Notes: generated by a model from the sequence alone, not told the origin. DNA of 64,000 nucleotides from JBQSUQ01 sp052384575 (GCA_052384575.1 JBQSUQ010000019.1), one strand, 5' to 3'; positions 25,919 through 35,067 are shown, counted from the stretch's first letter. Numbers and translations are program-made.

Positions 25919-26556
25919 TGAACCTTGAGCAACAGTTAAGTGAAAAGTTAGAAACTTTATTAAAACAGACCGCACTTTCTCTTACAGATCAGCAAAAAAA
26001 GCAGCTGGTACAGTTAGTTTTGTTACTGGATAAATGGAACAAAGCCTACAACTTGACTTCAGTGCGAGATCCAAAAGAAATGTTAGTTAAACATATTTTG
26101 GATAGCGTAGTTGTTAGTTCTTATTTACAAGGGGATCTTTTTATCGATGTGGGTACAGGCCCAGGCTTGCCCGGCTTGCCTTTAGCCATTATTAACCCAG
26201 ATAAAAAATTCTTCTTGTTGGACAGTTTAGGCAAGCGTATTAGTTTTATTCGTAATGCAGTACGTGAATTAGCACTAACTAATGTAGAACCAGTGCTAAG
26301 TCGTGTGGAAGAATTTAAGCCCGTTCATCAATTTGATGGGGTTTTAAGCAGGGCTTTTGCCAGTTTGAAGGATATGACCCATTGGTGCCAACATTTGCCT
26401 AATCAGCAAGGGTTGTTTTATGCATTAAAAGGGCAATATCATGAAGACGAAGTGGAACTACTTGATTCACATTTTGTTATTCAAAAAGTAGTTGAATTAG
26501 CGGTGCCAGACTTAGTTGGTGAGCGTCATTTGGTACTAATCAAAAAGAATAATTAA
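25918..26556 (+). CDS. rsmG: 16S rRNA guanine(527)-N7 methyltransferase
   Basis: SAM-dependent methylation of G527 in 16S rRNA; loss gives low-level streptomycin resistance in other bacteria. The 212 residues show KWNKAYNLTSVRDP, the SAM site LFIDVGTGPGLPGLPLAI, LDSLGKRISFIRN and VLSRAFASL. An uptake signal lies in codons about 16-20. Coupled to mnmG, it sits between mnmG and the atp operon in the classical order. Confidence 0.97.
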   Translation: MNLEQQLSEKLETLLKQTALSLTDQQKKQLVQLVLLLDKWNKAYNLTSVRDPKEMLVKHILDSVVVSSYLQGDLFIDVGTGPGLPGLPLAIINPDKKFFLLDSLGKRISFIRNAVRELALTNVEPVLSRVEEFKPVHQFDGVLSRAFASLKDMTHWCQHLPNQQGLFYALKGQYHEDEVELLDSHFVIQKVVELAVPDLVGERHLVLIKKNN

Positions 26557-26616
26557 AATTTATTTACTAATTTGTTGAAATTTTGTGACAAATACCTCAT
26601 TTTAGGTGATTTTAAG

Positions 26617-26645
26617 TTTAAACTTTCATTTTTGTATCGTATAAT
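26617..26645 (+). promoter_or_regulatory. Candidate atp operon promoter
   Basis: A perfect TATAAT (26640-26645) with a weak TTTAAA 17 bp upstream lies about 40 bp before atpI. Confidence 0.55.
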
Positions 26646-26687
26646 TCCGCTGTTTTATTTAATGAATTACAGTTATTAAGGTTTATT

Positions 26688-27068
26688 ATGTCTGCTGTAA
26701 TCCATAAAGCCAAACAACATTATTTAAAATCCTTGCTTGTTGAAATGGGGTTTATCCTTTTTTTGAGCTTAATGGTTTTTCTGTTTAAACCAGCTCACGC
26801 AAGGGATTTTTTAGTAGGTATGTTGGTGGGCTTTTTACCTCATACATTAATGGTTTATTGGTTCTTTTTTCGTCATCAAGCGAAAAATCAAGCAAAAATG
26901 ACCGCACTTTATCGAGGTGAAGGTCTCAAATGGTTGGCAACCATCTTGTTAATTATGTTGAGCATAAAATTAATCACTAATCTTAATGTGATGGCTTTTT
27001 TTATGGGCTATGTTTTATTATTAGTGTTAAATAATTTTATTCCATTTTTGCTTTCTTTTAGAAAATAA
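26688..27068 (+). CDS. atpI: ATP synthase protein I
   Basis: Small membrane protein first in the atp operon, thought to help assembly of the c-ring. The 126 residues carry four hydrophobic segments (near 20-35, 40-60, 78-95 and 98-120) and the typical AtpI layout with a basic loop rich in Lys/Gln (RHQAKNQAKMTALYRGEG). An uptake signal is embedded in the coding region. Assignment rests mainly on position and topology. Confidence 0.88.
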   Translation: MSAVIHKAKQHYLKSLLVEMGFILFLSLMVFLFKPAHARDFLVGMLVGFLPHTLMVYWFFFRHQAKNQAKMTALYRGEGLKWLATILLIMLSIKLITNLNVMAFFMGYVLLLVLNNFIPFLLSFRK

Positions 27069-27102
27069 CAGAATTTTTATAATTTGTTGAAAAGGATAAT
27101 TT

Positions 27103-27891
27103 ATGGCTGGAACAACTGCAGATTATATCACGCACCATTTAAGCTTTTTAGCTTCTGGTGAAGGGTTTTGGGCTGTACATTTAGATAGTCTGTTTTTCTC
27201 AATCATTTCAGGTGCTATTTTTCTTTTCGTTTTCTCTCGAGTAGCGAAAACAGCCACATCAGGCGTACCAGGAAAATTGCAATGTTTTATCGAAATTGTG
27301 ATTGAATGGGTTGATGGATTAGTAAAAGATAATTTCCATGGACCAAGAAACGCTATCGCCCCTATTGCTTTAACAATTTTCTGCTGGGTATTCATCATGA
27401 ATGCTATCGACTTAGTTCCAGTAGACTTCCTTCCTCAATTTGCAAATTTATTTGGTATTCATTATCTTCGCGCTGTACCGACAGCAGACATTAGTGCCAC
27501 ATTAGGTATGTCAATTTGTGTTTTCTTCCTTATTCTATTTTATACCGTCAAATCAAAAGGTTTTGGCGGTTTAGCGAAAGAATATACATTGCATCCATTT
27601 AATCATTGGGCATTCATTCCAGTTAACTTTTTACTTGAAACAGTTACTTTACTTGCGAAACCAATTTCGTTGGCATTCCGTTTGTTTGGTAATATGTATG
27701 CAGGTGAATTAATCTTTATTCTTATTGCAATTATGTATATGGCAGATAGTTTTGCCTTAAAAGCATTAGGGATTCCGTTACATCTTGTTTGGGCAATTTT
27801 CCATATTTTGGTTATTACATTACAAGCCTTTATTTTTATGATGTTAACGATTGTTTACTTAAGTATGGGCTATAACAAAGCCGATCACTAA
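27103..27891 (+). CDS. atpB: F-type ATP synthase subunit a
   Basis: Membrane subunit a forms the proton half-channels against the c-ring. The 262 residues have about five to six helices; the key arginine lies in PISLAFRLFGNMYAGELI (FRLFGNMYAGE is the family signature). VWAIFHILVITLQAFIFMML near the C-terminus is also conserved. The start follows AAGGATA. Confidence 0.97.
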   Translation: MAGTTADYITHHLSFLASGEGFWAVHLDSLFFSIISGAIFLFVFSRVAKTATSGVPGKLQCFIEIVIEWVDGLVKDNFHGPRNAIAPIALTIFCWVFIMNAIDLVPVDFLPQFANLFGIHYLRAVPTADISATLGMSICVFFLILFYTVKSKGFGGLAKEYTLHPFNHWAFIPVNFLLETVTLLAKPISLAFRLFGNMYAGELIFILIAIMYMADSFALKALGIPLHLVWAIFHILVITLQAFIFMMLTIVYLSMGYNKADH

Positions 27892-27955
27892 TTTAACGAT
27901 TTTTTATAAACAAACTGGACCTTAGGTCTTAATTTTCAATCTTATGGAGAACATT

Positions 27956-28210
27956 ATGGAAACTGTAATCACTACAACAATCATCGCATCTGCAATTCTT
28001 CTTGCTGTAGCTGCATTAGGTACTGCATTAGGTTTTGCTATCTTAGGTGGTAAATTCTTAGAGTCATCAGCTCGTCAACCAGAATTAGCAAACAGCTTAC
28101 AAACTAAAATGTTTATCGTAGCTGGTCTTTTAGATGCTATTTCAATGATTGCTGTAGGTATTTCATTACTTTTCATCTTCGCAAACCCGTTCATTGATTT
28201 ATTGAAATAA
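27956..28210 (+). CDS. atpE: F-type ATP synthase subunit c
   Basis: Proton-carrying c-ring subunit. The start METVITTTII gives 84 residues, the length known for Haemophilus, and has GGAGAA at the right distance; an ATG at 27944 overlaps that site and is rejected. Two helices are separated by the polar loop ARQPEL. The second helix has the proton-carrying acid in AGLLDAISMIAVG, here aspartate. There are no signs of a sodium-binding motif. Confidence 0.97.
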   Translation: METVITTTIIASAILLAVAALGTALGFAILGGKFLESSARQPELANSLQTKMFIVAGLLDAISMIAVGISLLFIFANPFIDLLK

Positions 28211-28271
28211 GTCGGGATTGAAATTAACCGTTATTCGATTGAATAACTTAACCGACTTTTAGGAGGGCGTT

Positions 28272-28742
28272 GTGAATTTAAATGCAACACTAATTGGCCA
28301 ACTCATCGCTTTCGCACTTTTTGTTGCGTTTTGTATGAAATTTGTATGGCCACCACTTATTAAAGCGATTGAAGATCGCCAAGCGAATATTGCTAATGCT
28401 TTAGCTTCTGCTGAAGCGGCTAAAAAAGAGCAAGCAAGTACTAAAGTATTAGTGGAAGAAGAAATTTCTAAAGCAAAATTACAAGCACAAGAAATTATTG
28501 ATTTAGCCAATAAACGCCGTAATGAAATGCTTGAAGAAGTGAAAACGGAAGCGGAAGCATTAAAAGCCAAAATTATTGAACAAGGCTATGCTGAAGTGGA
28601 AGCTGAACGTAAACGAGTTCAAGAAGAATTACGCGTTAAAGTCGCCTCTCTTGCCGTTGCTGGTGCTGAGAAAATTGTGGGTCGCCATATTGATGAAGCG
28701 GCAAACAACGACATTATTGATAAATTAGTTGCAGAACTATAA
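28272..28742 (+). CDS. atpF: F-type ATP synthase subunit b
   Basis: Peripheral-stalk subunit: one N-terminal helix (MNLNATLIGQLIAFALFVAF) followed by a long charged coiled coil. The gene starts with GTG at 28272, preceded by a strong AGGAGGG; the encoded N-terminus matches E. coli AtpF, which also uses GTG. The C-terminus VAGAEKIVGRHIDEAANND is typical. 156 residues. Confidence 0.97.
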   Translation: MNLNATLIGQLIAFALFVAFCMKFVWPPLIKAIEDRQANIANALASAEAAKKEQASTKVLVEEEISKAKLQAQEIIDLANKRRNEMLEEVKTEAEALKAKIIEQGYAEVEAERKRVQEELRVKVASLAVAGAEKIVGRHIDEAANNDIIDKLVAEL

Positions 28743-28755
28743 GAAGGTTGAGCTT

Positions 28756-29286
28756 ATGTCAGAATTAACTACGATAGCTCGCCCTTATGCAAAAGCAGCA
28801 TTTGATTTTGCAGTAGAACAAAGTGCGGTTGAAAAATGGACTGAAATGCTTTCTTTCGTTGCAGAAGTGGCGAAAAATGAGCAAATTCAAGCATTTTTAA
28901 CTGGTTCCTTTTCTGCACAGAAAGTTGCGGATACCGTTATTTCTATTTGTGGCGACCAACTTGATCAATATGGGCAAAATCTGATTCGATTAATGGCTGA
29001 AAATAAGCGTTTAACGGTGCTTCCAGCAGTTTTTTCTGAATTTCAACATTATGTGGAAGAATATCAAGCAACAGCTGAAGTTAAAGTTATTTCAGCTCAA
29101 CCATTAAATGCAACGCAAGAACAGAAAATTGTCGCCGCAATGGAAAAAAGACTTGCTCGTAAAGTGAAATTAAATTGCAGTGTTGATAGCTCACTAATTG
29201 CTGGAGTTATCATTCGTACCGACGACTTTGTAATTGACGGCTCAAGCCGCGGACAATTAGCTCGTTTGGCAAACGAATTGCAATGA
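28756..29286 (+). CDS. atpH: F-type ATP synthase subunit delta
   Basis: Connects the peripheral stalk to the F1 head. The start MSELTTIARPYAKAAFDFA at 28756 gives 176 residues and fits the family; an in-frame upstream ATG would run into atpF. The C-terminal signature VIIRTDDFVIDGSSRGQLAR is clear. An uptake signal lies at about 28821-28830. Confidence 0.97.
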   Translation: MSELTTIARPYAKAAFDFAVEQSAVEKWTEMLSFVAEVAKNEQIQAFLTGSFSAQKVADTVISICGDQLDQYGQNLIRLMAENKRLTVLPAVFSEFQHYVEEYQATAEVKVISAQPLNATQEQKIVAAMEKRLARKVKLNCSVDSSLIAGVIIRTDDFVIDGSSRGQLARLANELQ

Positions 29287-29301
29287 TAAGAGGAATTCAA
29301 A

Positions 29302-30843
29302 ATGCAACTAAATTCAACTGAAATTAGTGAATTGATTAAAAAACGTATTGCCCAATTTGATGTTGTGAGCGAAGCTCGCAATACGGGTACAATCGTTTCT
29401 GTGAGTGACGGTATCATCCGTATTCACGGTTTAAGTGATGTAATGCAAGGGGAAATGATTGCATTACCAGGTAATCGTTATGCGATGGCTCTTAACCTTG
29501 AGAGAGATTCTGTCGGTGCGGTAGTTATGGGTCCTTATGCTGACCTTGCTGAAGGTATGGAAGTTCAATGTACAGGCCGTATCCTTGAAGTTCCAGTTGG
29601 TCGTGGCTTGTTAGGTCGTGTTGTTAATACTTTAGGTGAACCTATTGATGGTAAAGGTGAAATCCAAAATGATGGTTTCTCACCAGTTGAAGTAATTGCA
29701 CCGGGTGTTATCGATCGTAAATCAGTCGATCAGCCAGTACAAACAGGTTATAAAGCCGTTGACTCAATGGTACCAATCGGTCGTGGACAACGTGAATTAA
29801 TTATCGGTGACCGTCAAACAGGTAAAACCGCATTAGCAATCGATGCGATCATCAACCAACGTGATTCAGGCATTAAATGTATCTATGTAGCAATTGGTCA
29901 AAAAGCATCAACTATTGCGAACGTTGTGCGTAAATTAGAAGAGCATGGTGCATTAGCAAACACAATCGTTGTTGTTGCTTCAGCTTCTGAATCTGCCGCA
30001 TTACAATATTTAGCGCCTTATGCTGGTTGTGCAATGGGTGAATATTTCCGCGATCGCGGTGAAGACGCATTAATTGTTTATGATGATTTATCAAAACAAG
30101 CCGTTGCTTATCGTCAAATTTCATTATTATTACGTCGTCCACCAGGTCGTGAAGCTTTCCCTGGCGATGTATTCTACTTACACTCTCGTTTACTTGAGCG
30201 TGCATCTCGTGTTAATGAAGATTATGTTGAACGTTTCACTAAAGGTGAAGTAAAAGGAAAAACAGGTTCTTTAACCGCGCTTCCTATTATTGAAACGCAA
30301 GCAGGTGACGTTTCTGCTTTCGTACCAACCAACGTAATTTCAATTACCGATGGTCAGATCTTCTTAGAATCTAACCTATTTAACTCAGGTATTCGTCCTG
30401 CGGTAAACCCAGGTATCTCGGTTTCTCGTGTGGGTGGTGCTGCACAAACTAAAGTCGTTAAAAAATTAGCTGGTGGTATTCGTACTGCGCTTGCTCAATA
30501 TCGTGAATTAGCGGCATTTGCTCAGTTTGCTTCAGACTTAGATGATGCAACTCGCAAGCAGTTATCCCATGGTGAAAAAGTAACTGAATTATTAAAACAA
30601 AAACAATACTCGCCGTTAAGCGTATCTCAACAGGCGTTAGTGTTATTTGCCGTAGAGTTTGGTTATTTAGAAGATGTTGCATTAAATAAAATTGCTGGAT
30701 TTGAGACCGCACTTTTAGATTATGCCAATAGTCAATACGCTGATTTTATGCAAGAACTGAATAAATCAGGCAACTACAACGATGAAATTAAAGATACGTT
30801 GAAAGCCATTTTAGACAGTTTCAAAGCAAATGGTGCGTGGTAA
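29302..30843 (+). CDS. atpA: F-type ATP synthase subunit alpha
   Basis: Regulatory nucleotide-binding subunit of F1. 513 residues. Motifs: P-loop GDRQTGKTALAID, the alpha/beta signature PAVNPGISVSRVGGAAQ, and LRRPPGREAFPGDVFYLHSR. The N-terminus MQLNSTEISELIKKRI is typical. An inverted uptake signal is present near the 3' end. Confidence 0.98.
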   Translation: MQLNSTEISELIKKRIAQFDVVSEARNTGTIVSVSDGIIRIHGLSDVMQGEMIALPGNRYAMALNLERDSVGAVVMGPYADLAEGMEVQCTGRILEVPVGRGLLGRVVNTLGEPIDGKGEIQNDGFSPVEVIAPGVIDRKSVDQPVQTGYKAVDSMVPIGRGQRELIIGDRQTGKTALAIDAIINQRDSGIKCIYVAIGQKASTIANVVRKLEEHGALANTIVVVASASESAALQYLAPYAGCAMGEYFRDRGEDALIVYDDLSKQAVAYRQISLLLRRPPGREAFPGDVFYLHSRLLERASRVNEDYVERFTKGEVKGKTGSLTALPIIETQAGDVSAFVPTNVISITDGQIFLESNLFNSGIRPAVNPGISVSRVGGAAQTKVVKKLAGGIRTALAQYRELAAFAQFASDLDDATRKQLSHGEKVTELLKQKQYSPLSVSQQALVLFAVEFGYLEDVALNKIAGFETALLDYANSQYADFMQELNKSGNYNDEIKDTLKAILDSFKANGAW

Positions 30844-30864
30844 TAACGGAAACGGAGAAATAAC

Positions 30865-31734
30865 ATGGCTGGTGGAAAAGAGATAAAAACCAAAATTGCC
30901 AGTGTACAGAGTACACAGAAAATTACCAAGGCAATGGAAATGGTGGCAACATCGAAAATGCGTAAAACGCAAGATCGTATGGCTGCATCTCGCCCTTATT
31001 CTGAAACCATTAGAAATGTTATCAGCCACGTCTCAAAAGCAAGTGTTGGATATAAACACCCATTTTTAGTTGAACGTGAAATTAAAAAAGTGGGTATCCT
31101 GTTAATTTCAACGGATCGAGGTATGTGTGGTGGTTTAAATATTAACTTATTTAAGACCGCACTTAACGAGATTAAACAATGGAAAGAAAAAGGCGTTACT
31201 GTTGAATTGGGCTTAATTGGCTCAAAAGGTATCGGCTTTTTCCGTTCCCTTGGTTTGAATGTAAGAGGACAACATTCAGGTTTAGGCGATAATCCTGCGT
31301 TAGAGGATTTAATTGGTGTTGCAAACTCAATGTTTGATGCATATCGCAATGGCGAATTAGATGCCGTTTATATTGCATACAATAAATTTGTCAACACAAT
31401 GTCGCAAAAACCATTATTCCAACAGCTTGTGCCATTATCAAAATCAGAAACTGATGAATTAGGCGAAAGACAACAGTCTTGGGAATATATTTATGAACCT
31501 GAGCCAAAAGTGTTATTAGATAGCTTATTGGTTCGTTATTTAGAATCCCAAGTTTACCAAGCTGTGGTGGATAATTTAGCTTCAGAACAAGCGGCTCGTA
31601 TGGTGGCAATGAAAGCAGCAACAGATAATGCAGGTAATTTAATCAATGACTTGCAGTTGGTGTATAACAAAGCTCGTCAGGCAAGTATCACAAATGAATT
31701 AAACGAAATTGTTGCAGGCGCTGCAGCGATTTAA
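30865..31734 (+). CDS. atpG: F-type ATP synthase subunit gamma
   Basis: Rotating central shaft of F1. 289 residues. The N-terminal helix AGGKEIKTKIASVQSTQKIT and the C-terminal helix ATDNAGNLINDLQLVYNKAR, ending in RQASITNELNEIVAGAAAI, form the coiled-coil shaft. STDRGMCGGLN is also conserved. The stop codon falls 14 bases before the atpD start. Confidence 0.98.
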   Translation: MAGGKEIKTKIASVQSTQKITKAMEMVATSKMRKTQDRMAASRPYSETIRNVISHVSKASVGYKHPFLVEREIKKVGILLISTDRGMCGGLNINLFKTALNEIKQWKEKGVTVELGLIGSKGIGFFRSLGLNVRGQHSGLGDNPALEDLIGVANSMFDAYRNGELDAVYIAYNKFVNTMSQKPLFQQLVPLSKSETDELGERQQSWEYIYEPEPKVLLDSLLVRYLESQVYQAVVDNLASEQAARMVAMKAATDNAGNLINDLQLVYNKARQASITNELNEIVAGAAAI

Positions 31735-31748
31735 TGGAGAAGACGGTA

Positions 31749-33122
31749 ATGTCAGCAGGAAAAATTGTACAGATTATCGGTGCGGTAATCGACGTTGAAT
31801 TCCCACAAGATGCAGTACCAAAAGTTTACGATGCATTAAAAGTTGAATCAGGATTAACTCTTGAAGTTCAACAACAATTAGGTGGCGGTGTGGTACGTTG
31901 TATCGCATTAGGTTCATCTGATGGTTTAAAACGTGGTTTAAAAGTAGAAAATACAGGTCATCCTATTTCTGTTCCAGTTGGTACTAAAACACTTGGTCGT
32001 ATTATGAACGTACTAGGTGAACCAATTGATGAAAGAGGTGATATTGGTGCGGAAGAGCACTGGGCGATTCATCGTGCAGCACCAAGCTATGAAGAACAAT
32101 CTAATAGTACAGAATTACTTGAAACTGGTATCAAAGTAATTGACTTAATTTGCCCATTTGCGAAAGGGGGTAAAGTTGGTTTATTCGGTGGTGCTGGTGT
32201 AGGTAAAACGGTAAATATGATGGAGTTAATCCGTAATATCGCGATTGAGCACTCAGGTTACTCAGTATTCGCTGGTGTAGGTGAGCGTACTCGTGAAGGT
32301 AACGACTTCTATCATGAAATGACAGAATCTAACGTATTGGATAAAGTATCTCTTGTTTATGGTCAAATGAATGAGCCACCAGGTAACCGTTTACGTGTTG
32401 CATTAACAGGCTTAACCATGGCAGAAAAATTCCGCGATGAAGGTCGTGACGTATTATTCTTCGTGGATAACATTTATCGTTACACCCTTGCGGGTACAGA
32501 AGTGTCAGCGTTATTAGGTCGTATGCCATCTGCGGTAGGTTACCAACCAACCTTAGCAGAAGAAATGGGCGTACTTCAAGAGCGTATCACTTCAACTAAA
32601 ACAGGTTCTATCACTTCTGTTCAAGCGGTTTACGTGCCTGCCGATGACTTAACTGACCCATCGCCAGCAACAACCTTTGCGCACTTAGACTCAACAGTTG
32701 TATTAAGCCGTAACATCGCTTCTTTAGGTATTTACCCAGCGGTTGACCCATTAGATTCAACTTCTCGTCAGCTTGATCCATTAGTAGTTGGTGAAGAGCA
32801 TTACAATGTTGCTCGTGGCGTACAGGGTATCTTACAACGCTATAAAGAATTAAAAGATATCATTGCTATCTTAGGTATGGATGAGCTTTCAGAAGACGAT
32901 AAATTAGTGGTAGCACGTGCGCGTAAAATCGAACGTTTCTTATCACAACCGTTCTTCGTTGCGGAAGTCTTCACTGGTTCTCCAGGTAAATATGTGCCAT
33001 TAAAAGAAACAATTCGTGGCTTTAAAGGTATTCTTGAGGGCGAATACGACCATATTCCAGAACAAGCGTTCTATATGGTGGGTTCAATCGAAGAAGTTAT
33101 TGAAAAAGCGAATAAAATGTAA
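31749..33122 (+). CDS. atpD: F-type ATP synthase subunit beta
   Basis: Catalytic subunit of F1. The start at 31749 (MSAGKIVQIIGAVIDVEF, 457 residues) fits the family; an ATG at 31734 overlapping the atpG stop is less likely. P-loop GGAGVGKTVNMMELIRN, catalytic glutamate in GVGERTREGNDF, and PAVDPLDSTSR are present. One deviation is visible: FFVDNIYRYTLAG has Tyr where most bacteria have Phe (DNIFRFTLAG). Confidence 0.98.
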   Translation: MSAGKIVQIIGAVIDVEFPQDAVPKVYDALKVESGLTLEVQQQLGGGVVRCIALGSSDGLKRGLKVENTGHPISVPVGTKTLGRIMNVLGEPIDERGDIGAEEHWAIHRAAPSYEEQSNSTELLETGIKVIDLICPFAKGGKVGLFGGAGVGKTVNMMELIRNIAIEHSGYSVFAGVGERTREGNDFYHEMTESNVLDKVSLVYGQMNEPPGNRLRVALTGLTMAEKFRDEGRDVLFFVDNIYRYTLAGTEVSALLGRMPSAVGYQPTLAEEMGVLQERITSTKTGSITSVQAVYVPADDLTDPSPATTFAHLDSTVVLSRNIASLGIYPAVDPLDSTSRQLDPLVVGEEHYNVARGVQGILQRYKELKDIIAILGMDELSEDDKLVVARARKIERFLSQPFFVAEVFTGSPGKYVPLKETIRGFKGILEGEYDHIPEQAFYMVGSIEEVIEKANKM

Positions 33123-33158
33123 TCACTTCAACTGATTACCAGATTGAAGGAGATCCAA

Positions 33159-33587
33159 ATGGCAACATTTAACTTAATTATCGTAAGCGCAGAGAAAAAA
33201 ATCTTCGAAGGTGCGGTAAAAAGTATTCAAGCAACAGGTGTGGAAGGTGAATTGGGTATTTTAGCCAATCACATTCCATTACTAACGGCGATTAAACCAG
33301 GTATTGTGAAATTCACTCTTGAAAATGATAGCGAAGAAGTGATTTATGTTTCAGGTGGATTTTTAGAAGTACAGCCAAACGTGGTTACCGTATTGGCTGA
33401 TGTTGCAATCCGCGGTGAAGATCTTGACCAAGAACGCATCTTGAATGCAAAACGCAAAGCAGAAGAAAATATTGTAGCGAAATCAGGTGATGCGAACCAT
33501 GAATTAATGGTGGCGAAATTATCACAAGAACTCGCAAAACTTCGTGCTTACGAATTAACAGAGCGTTTAACTCAAAAACGTCGTTAA
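33159..33587 (+). CDS. atpC: F-type ATP synthase subunit epsilon
   Basis: Regulatory subunit of F1, with an N-terminal beta-sandwich and C-terminal helical arm. The start MATFNLIIVSAEKK at 33159 follows AAGGAGATCC and gives 142 residues. Typical segments are GVEGELGILANHIPLLTAIK and FLEVQPNVVTVLADVAIRG. Last gene of the operon; a strong terminator follows. Confidence 0.97.
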   Translation: MATFNLIIVSAEKKIFEGAVKSIQATGVEGELGILANHIPLLTAIKPGIVKFTLENDSEEVIYVSGGFLEVQPNVVTVLADVAIRGEDLDQERILNAKRKAEENIVAKSGDANHELMVAKLSQELAKLRAYELTERLTQKRR

Positions 33588-33652
33588 TTTTAACCGCAGT
33601 TTTAAATGCTATCTTTATGATCTGACACCAATAGTTAGATTTATTTAATTCG

Positions 33653-33688
33653 AGGACTGATTCCTAGGTATAGGAATTAGTCCTTTTT
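33653..33688 (+). terminator. Strong terminator of the atp operon
   Basis: AGGACTGATTCCTA and TAGGAATTAGTCCT form a 14-bp stem (one G-T type pair) with a 4-base loop and a following T run. It marks the left edge of the accessory island. Confidence 0.9.
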
Positions 33689-33796
33689 GTTTTTCTTGAA
33701 TACGCTGATTATTTAATGATATATAAAGACATTTGGGGTATCACTTAATGCAACAAAATATATGGTAGGATAAGTAGGAAAAGAGCTTAAGGTAGG

Positions 33797-33883
33797 GCCT
33801 ATGTGGAAAATGATTTAACTCAGAATGGATATGTAAATGGCTCACTGTTTGTAAATCAAGGAGCAGACGAATACAGCTTATAG
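33797..33883 (+). pseudogene. Fragment with a VENN-like motif (toxin pre-domain remnant)
   Basis: A 28-codon frame reads AYVENDLTQNGYVNGSLFVN and ends at a stop; a stop also closes it just upstream. VEND resembles the VENN motif that marks the junction to the variable toxin C-terminus in CDI-type proteins. The match is short and could be chance, but it sits at the head of an island of other toxin-like remnants. Otherwise 33,690-34,060 holds nothing I can name. Confidence 0.35.
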
Positions 33884-34062
33884 TTCCATATAATCCAATT
33901 AGAAACTATGTCACAGTCATTTGATTTTATCTATAAAAAACATAAGTATAATAGAAAAAGTTTTATGTACATCTGTTATTTTATAATACTCTTGTTTTTT
34001 TCAAGCTAAGTGAAATAGGGTATATCAATATCAGATAAATAAGTATAACAACGAGGTTAATA

Positions 34063-34293
34063 ATGAAAAATAAGGTTGTTTTATTGTTTTATAGTTTTGT
34101 TTGTGCTTTTTTATCTCTTTTTTGTTTGTTCGTTTGTTTTTCTGTTTTGATTAACATCCAATACTCAAAAAATATTTTTGAAATTGATTTTGTTAATGAT
34201 TTTTTTTGTGATCCTGTTTATATAAAATCTGTGTTTTTTCTAACAGGCTTATTTTTTGTGACGTTATATTTGGTATATAGAAGTAGATTATAA
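34063..34293 (+). CDS. Small two-helix membrane protein, immunity-like (copy 1)
   Basis: I do not recognise a named family. The 76-residue protein has two hydrophobic segments (about 5-30 and 55-72) with a polar acidic link (NIFEIDFVNDFF). A GAGG ribosome site precedes the ATG. It is a diverged paralogue of the proteins at 34657 and 35067: shared pattern FYSF near the start, I/LD.D...FF in the middle, then a second helix ending in aromatic-basic residues. Small inner-membrane proteins of this shape serve as immunity proteins to pore-forming CDI toxins in other bacteria, so immunity is inferred from context. Confidence 0.6.
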   Translation: MKNKVVLLFYSFVCAFLSLFCLFVCFSVLINIQYSKNIFEIDFVNDFFCDPVYIKSVFFLTGLFFVTLYLVYRSRL

Positions 34294-34394
34294 GAGGATG
34301 AAGTAACAATTTAACGGTTAAAAATTTACAAAGTACTTTGTATTCTCCTCAATAGAGCCTGTGTCCAAACGGATATTAGATATTGGTGTAATGG

Positions 34395-34641
34395 AAAAAT
34401 GTTGCTGGTAATACTGCTTCAGGCGCATTAAATATGGAGAAATTGGTTATGTATCAGGTAAAGCAATAGAGCTACCTTTAAATATAACCCTGCTCTTACA
34501 TGGTTAAAATATACTTTTCAGCCGTTAAATGATGAACTTCCTTTTATTTATTCTCACAGAAAGAATATTGTTCCTGAAATATGGGGGAATAGTGTGGGAG
34601 AGGTATTTAATAGAGGGTTTCAAATTCAATACGAATCCTAA
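34395..34641 (+). pseudogene. Frameshifted toxin C-terminal remnant
   Basis: Coherent peptide passes through all three frames: NVAGNTASGALNMEK (from 34398), then IGYVSGKAIELPL (from 34442), then KYNPALTWLKYTFQPLNDE, ending in GFQIQYES and a stop at 34639-34641. Each piece is free of stops only in its own frame, as expected of a gene with two frameshifts. The glycine/alanine-rich start recalls membrane-acting toxin domains. It ends 15 bp before the next small membrane protein, the usual toxin-immunity order. No intact homologue is visible in the window. Confidence 0.6.
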
Positions 34642-34656
34642 ATAAAGGTGGTAAAA

Positions 34657-34908
34657 ATGAATAAGCTGAAATTTGCCCTATGTATGGTTATATATTCATT
34701 ACTTGTTAGTTTTTTAGTAATATATGGTTCATTTTTTTTAGCTAATATGTTGTATAATTTTAATAGTGGAAATTCTCTTTTAGATTTTGATTTTTATGAC
34801 TTTTTTTTGAATGGTTTTAAAACCAGAATCAAGATGATCATATTGTTGTGGGGACTGTTGTTTGTTTCTTCGTATTGTGGTTATGGAAAAAAATACAATA
34901 TATTCTAA
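34657..34908 (+). CDS. Small two-helix membrane protein, immunity-like (copy 2)
   Basis: An 83-residue protein with helices at about 5-32 and 60-75. The ATG at 34657 follows AAAGGTGG; a GTG three codons upstream is less likely. It aligns with the 35067 protein over its whole length: IYS, F.NG.S.LD.D, FF, IK.I, LLFV, and the shared C-terminus GYGK.YNI. It lies directly after the frameshifted toxin remnant, so it may be a retained immunity gene whose toxin has decayed. Confidence 0.65.
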   Translation: MNKLKFALCMVIYSLLVSFLVIYGSFFLANMLYNFNSGNSLLDFDFYDFFLNGFKTRIKMIILLWGLLFVSSYCGYGKKYNIF

Positions 34909-34989
34909 TATTTCTTCTCATGGAAGAAATATTTTCCTGAAGAAAATATCAGATACACTTGGCAAACTCAAGGGGATGGAAAAACGGTT

Positions 34990-35067
34990 ATGAATACTCT
35001 ATCGAAATATCCATTAACAACAGAGCTTGTCACAACAGTAGCAGTGAATACAAAAAGGAGATGGTAA
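34990..35067 (+). pseudogene. Toxin fragment duplicated from the 35.8-kb module
   Basis: The frame MNTLSKYPLTTELVTTVAVN ends in KRRW and a TAA that overlaps the next ATG by one base. The stretch KYPLTTEL.TT.AVNT recurs in the larger toxin-like frame at 35766. Only about 25 codons remain, so the body of the toxin module appears deleted while the junction to the following gene survived. Confidence 0.6.
35005..35052 (+). repeat. 48-bp direct repeat, first copy
   Basis: This 48-base stretch (AAATATCC...GTGAATACA) matches 35793-35840 at all but four positions. The copies are 788 bp apart and both lie in toxin-like frames. Confidence 0.85.
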
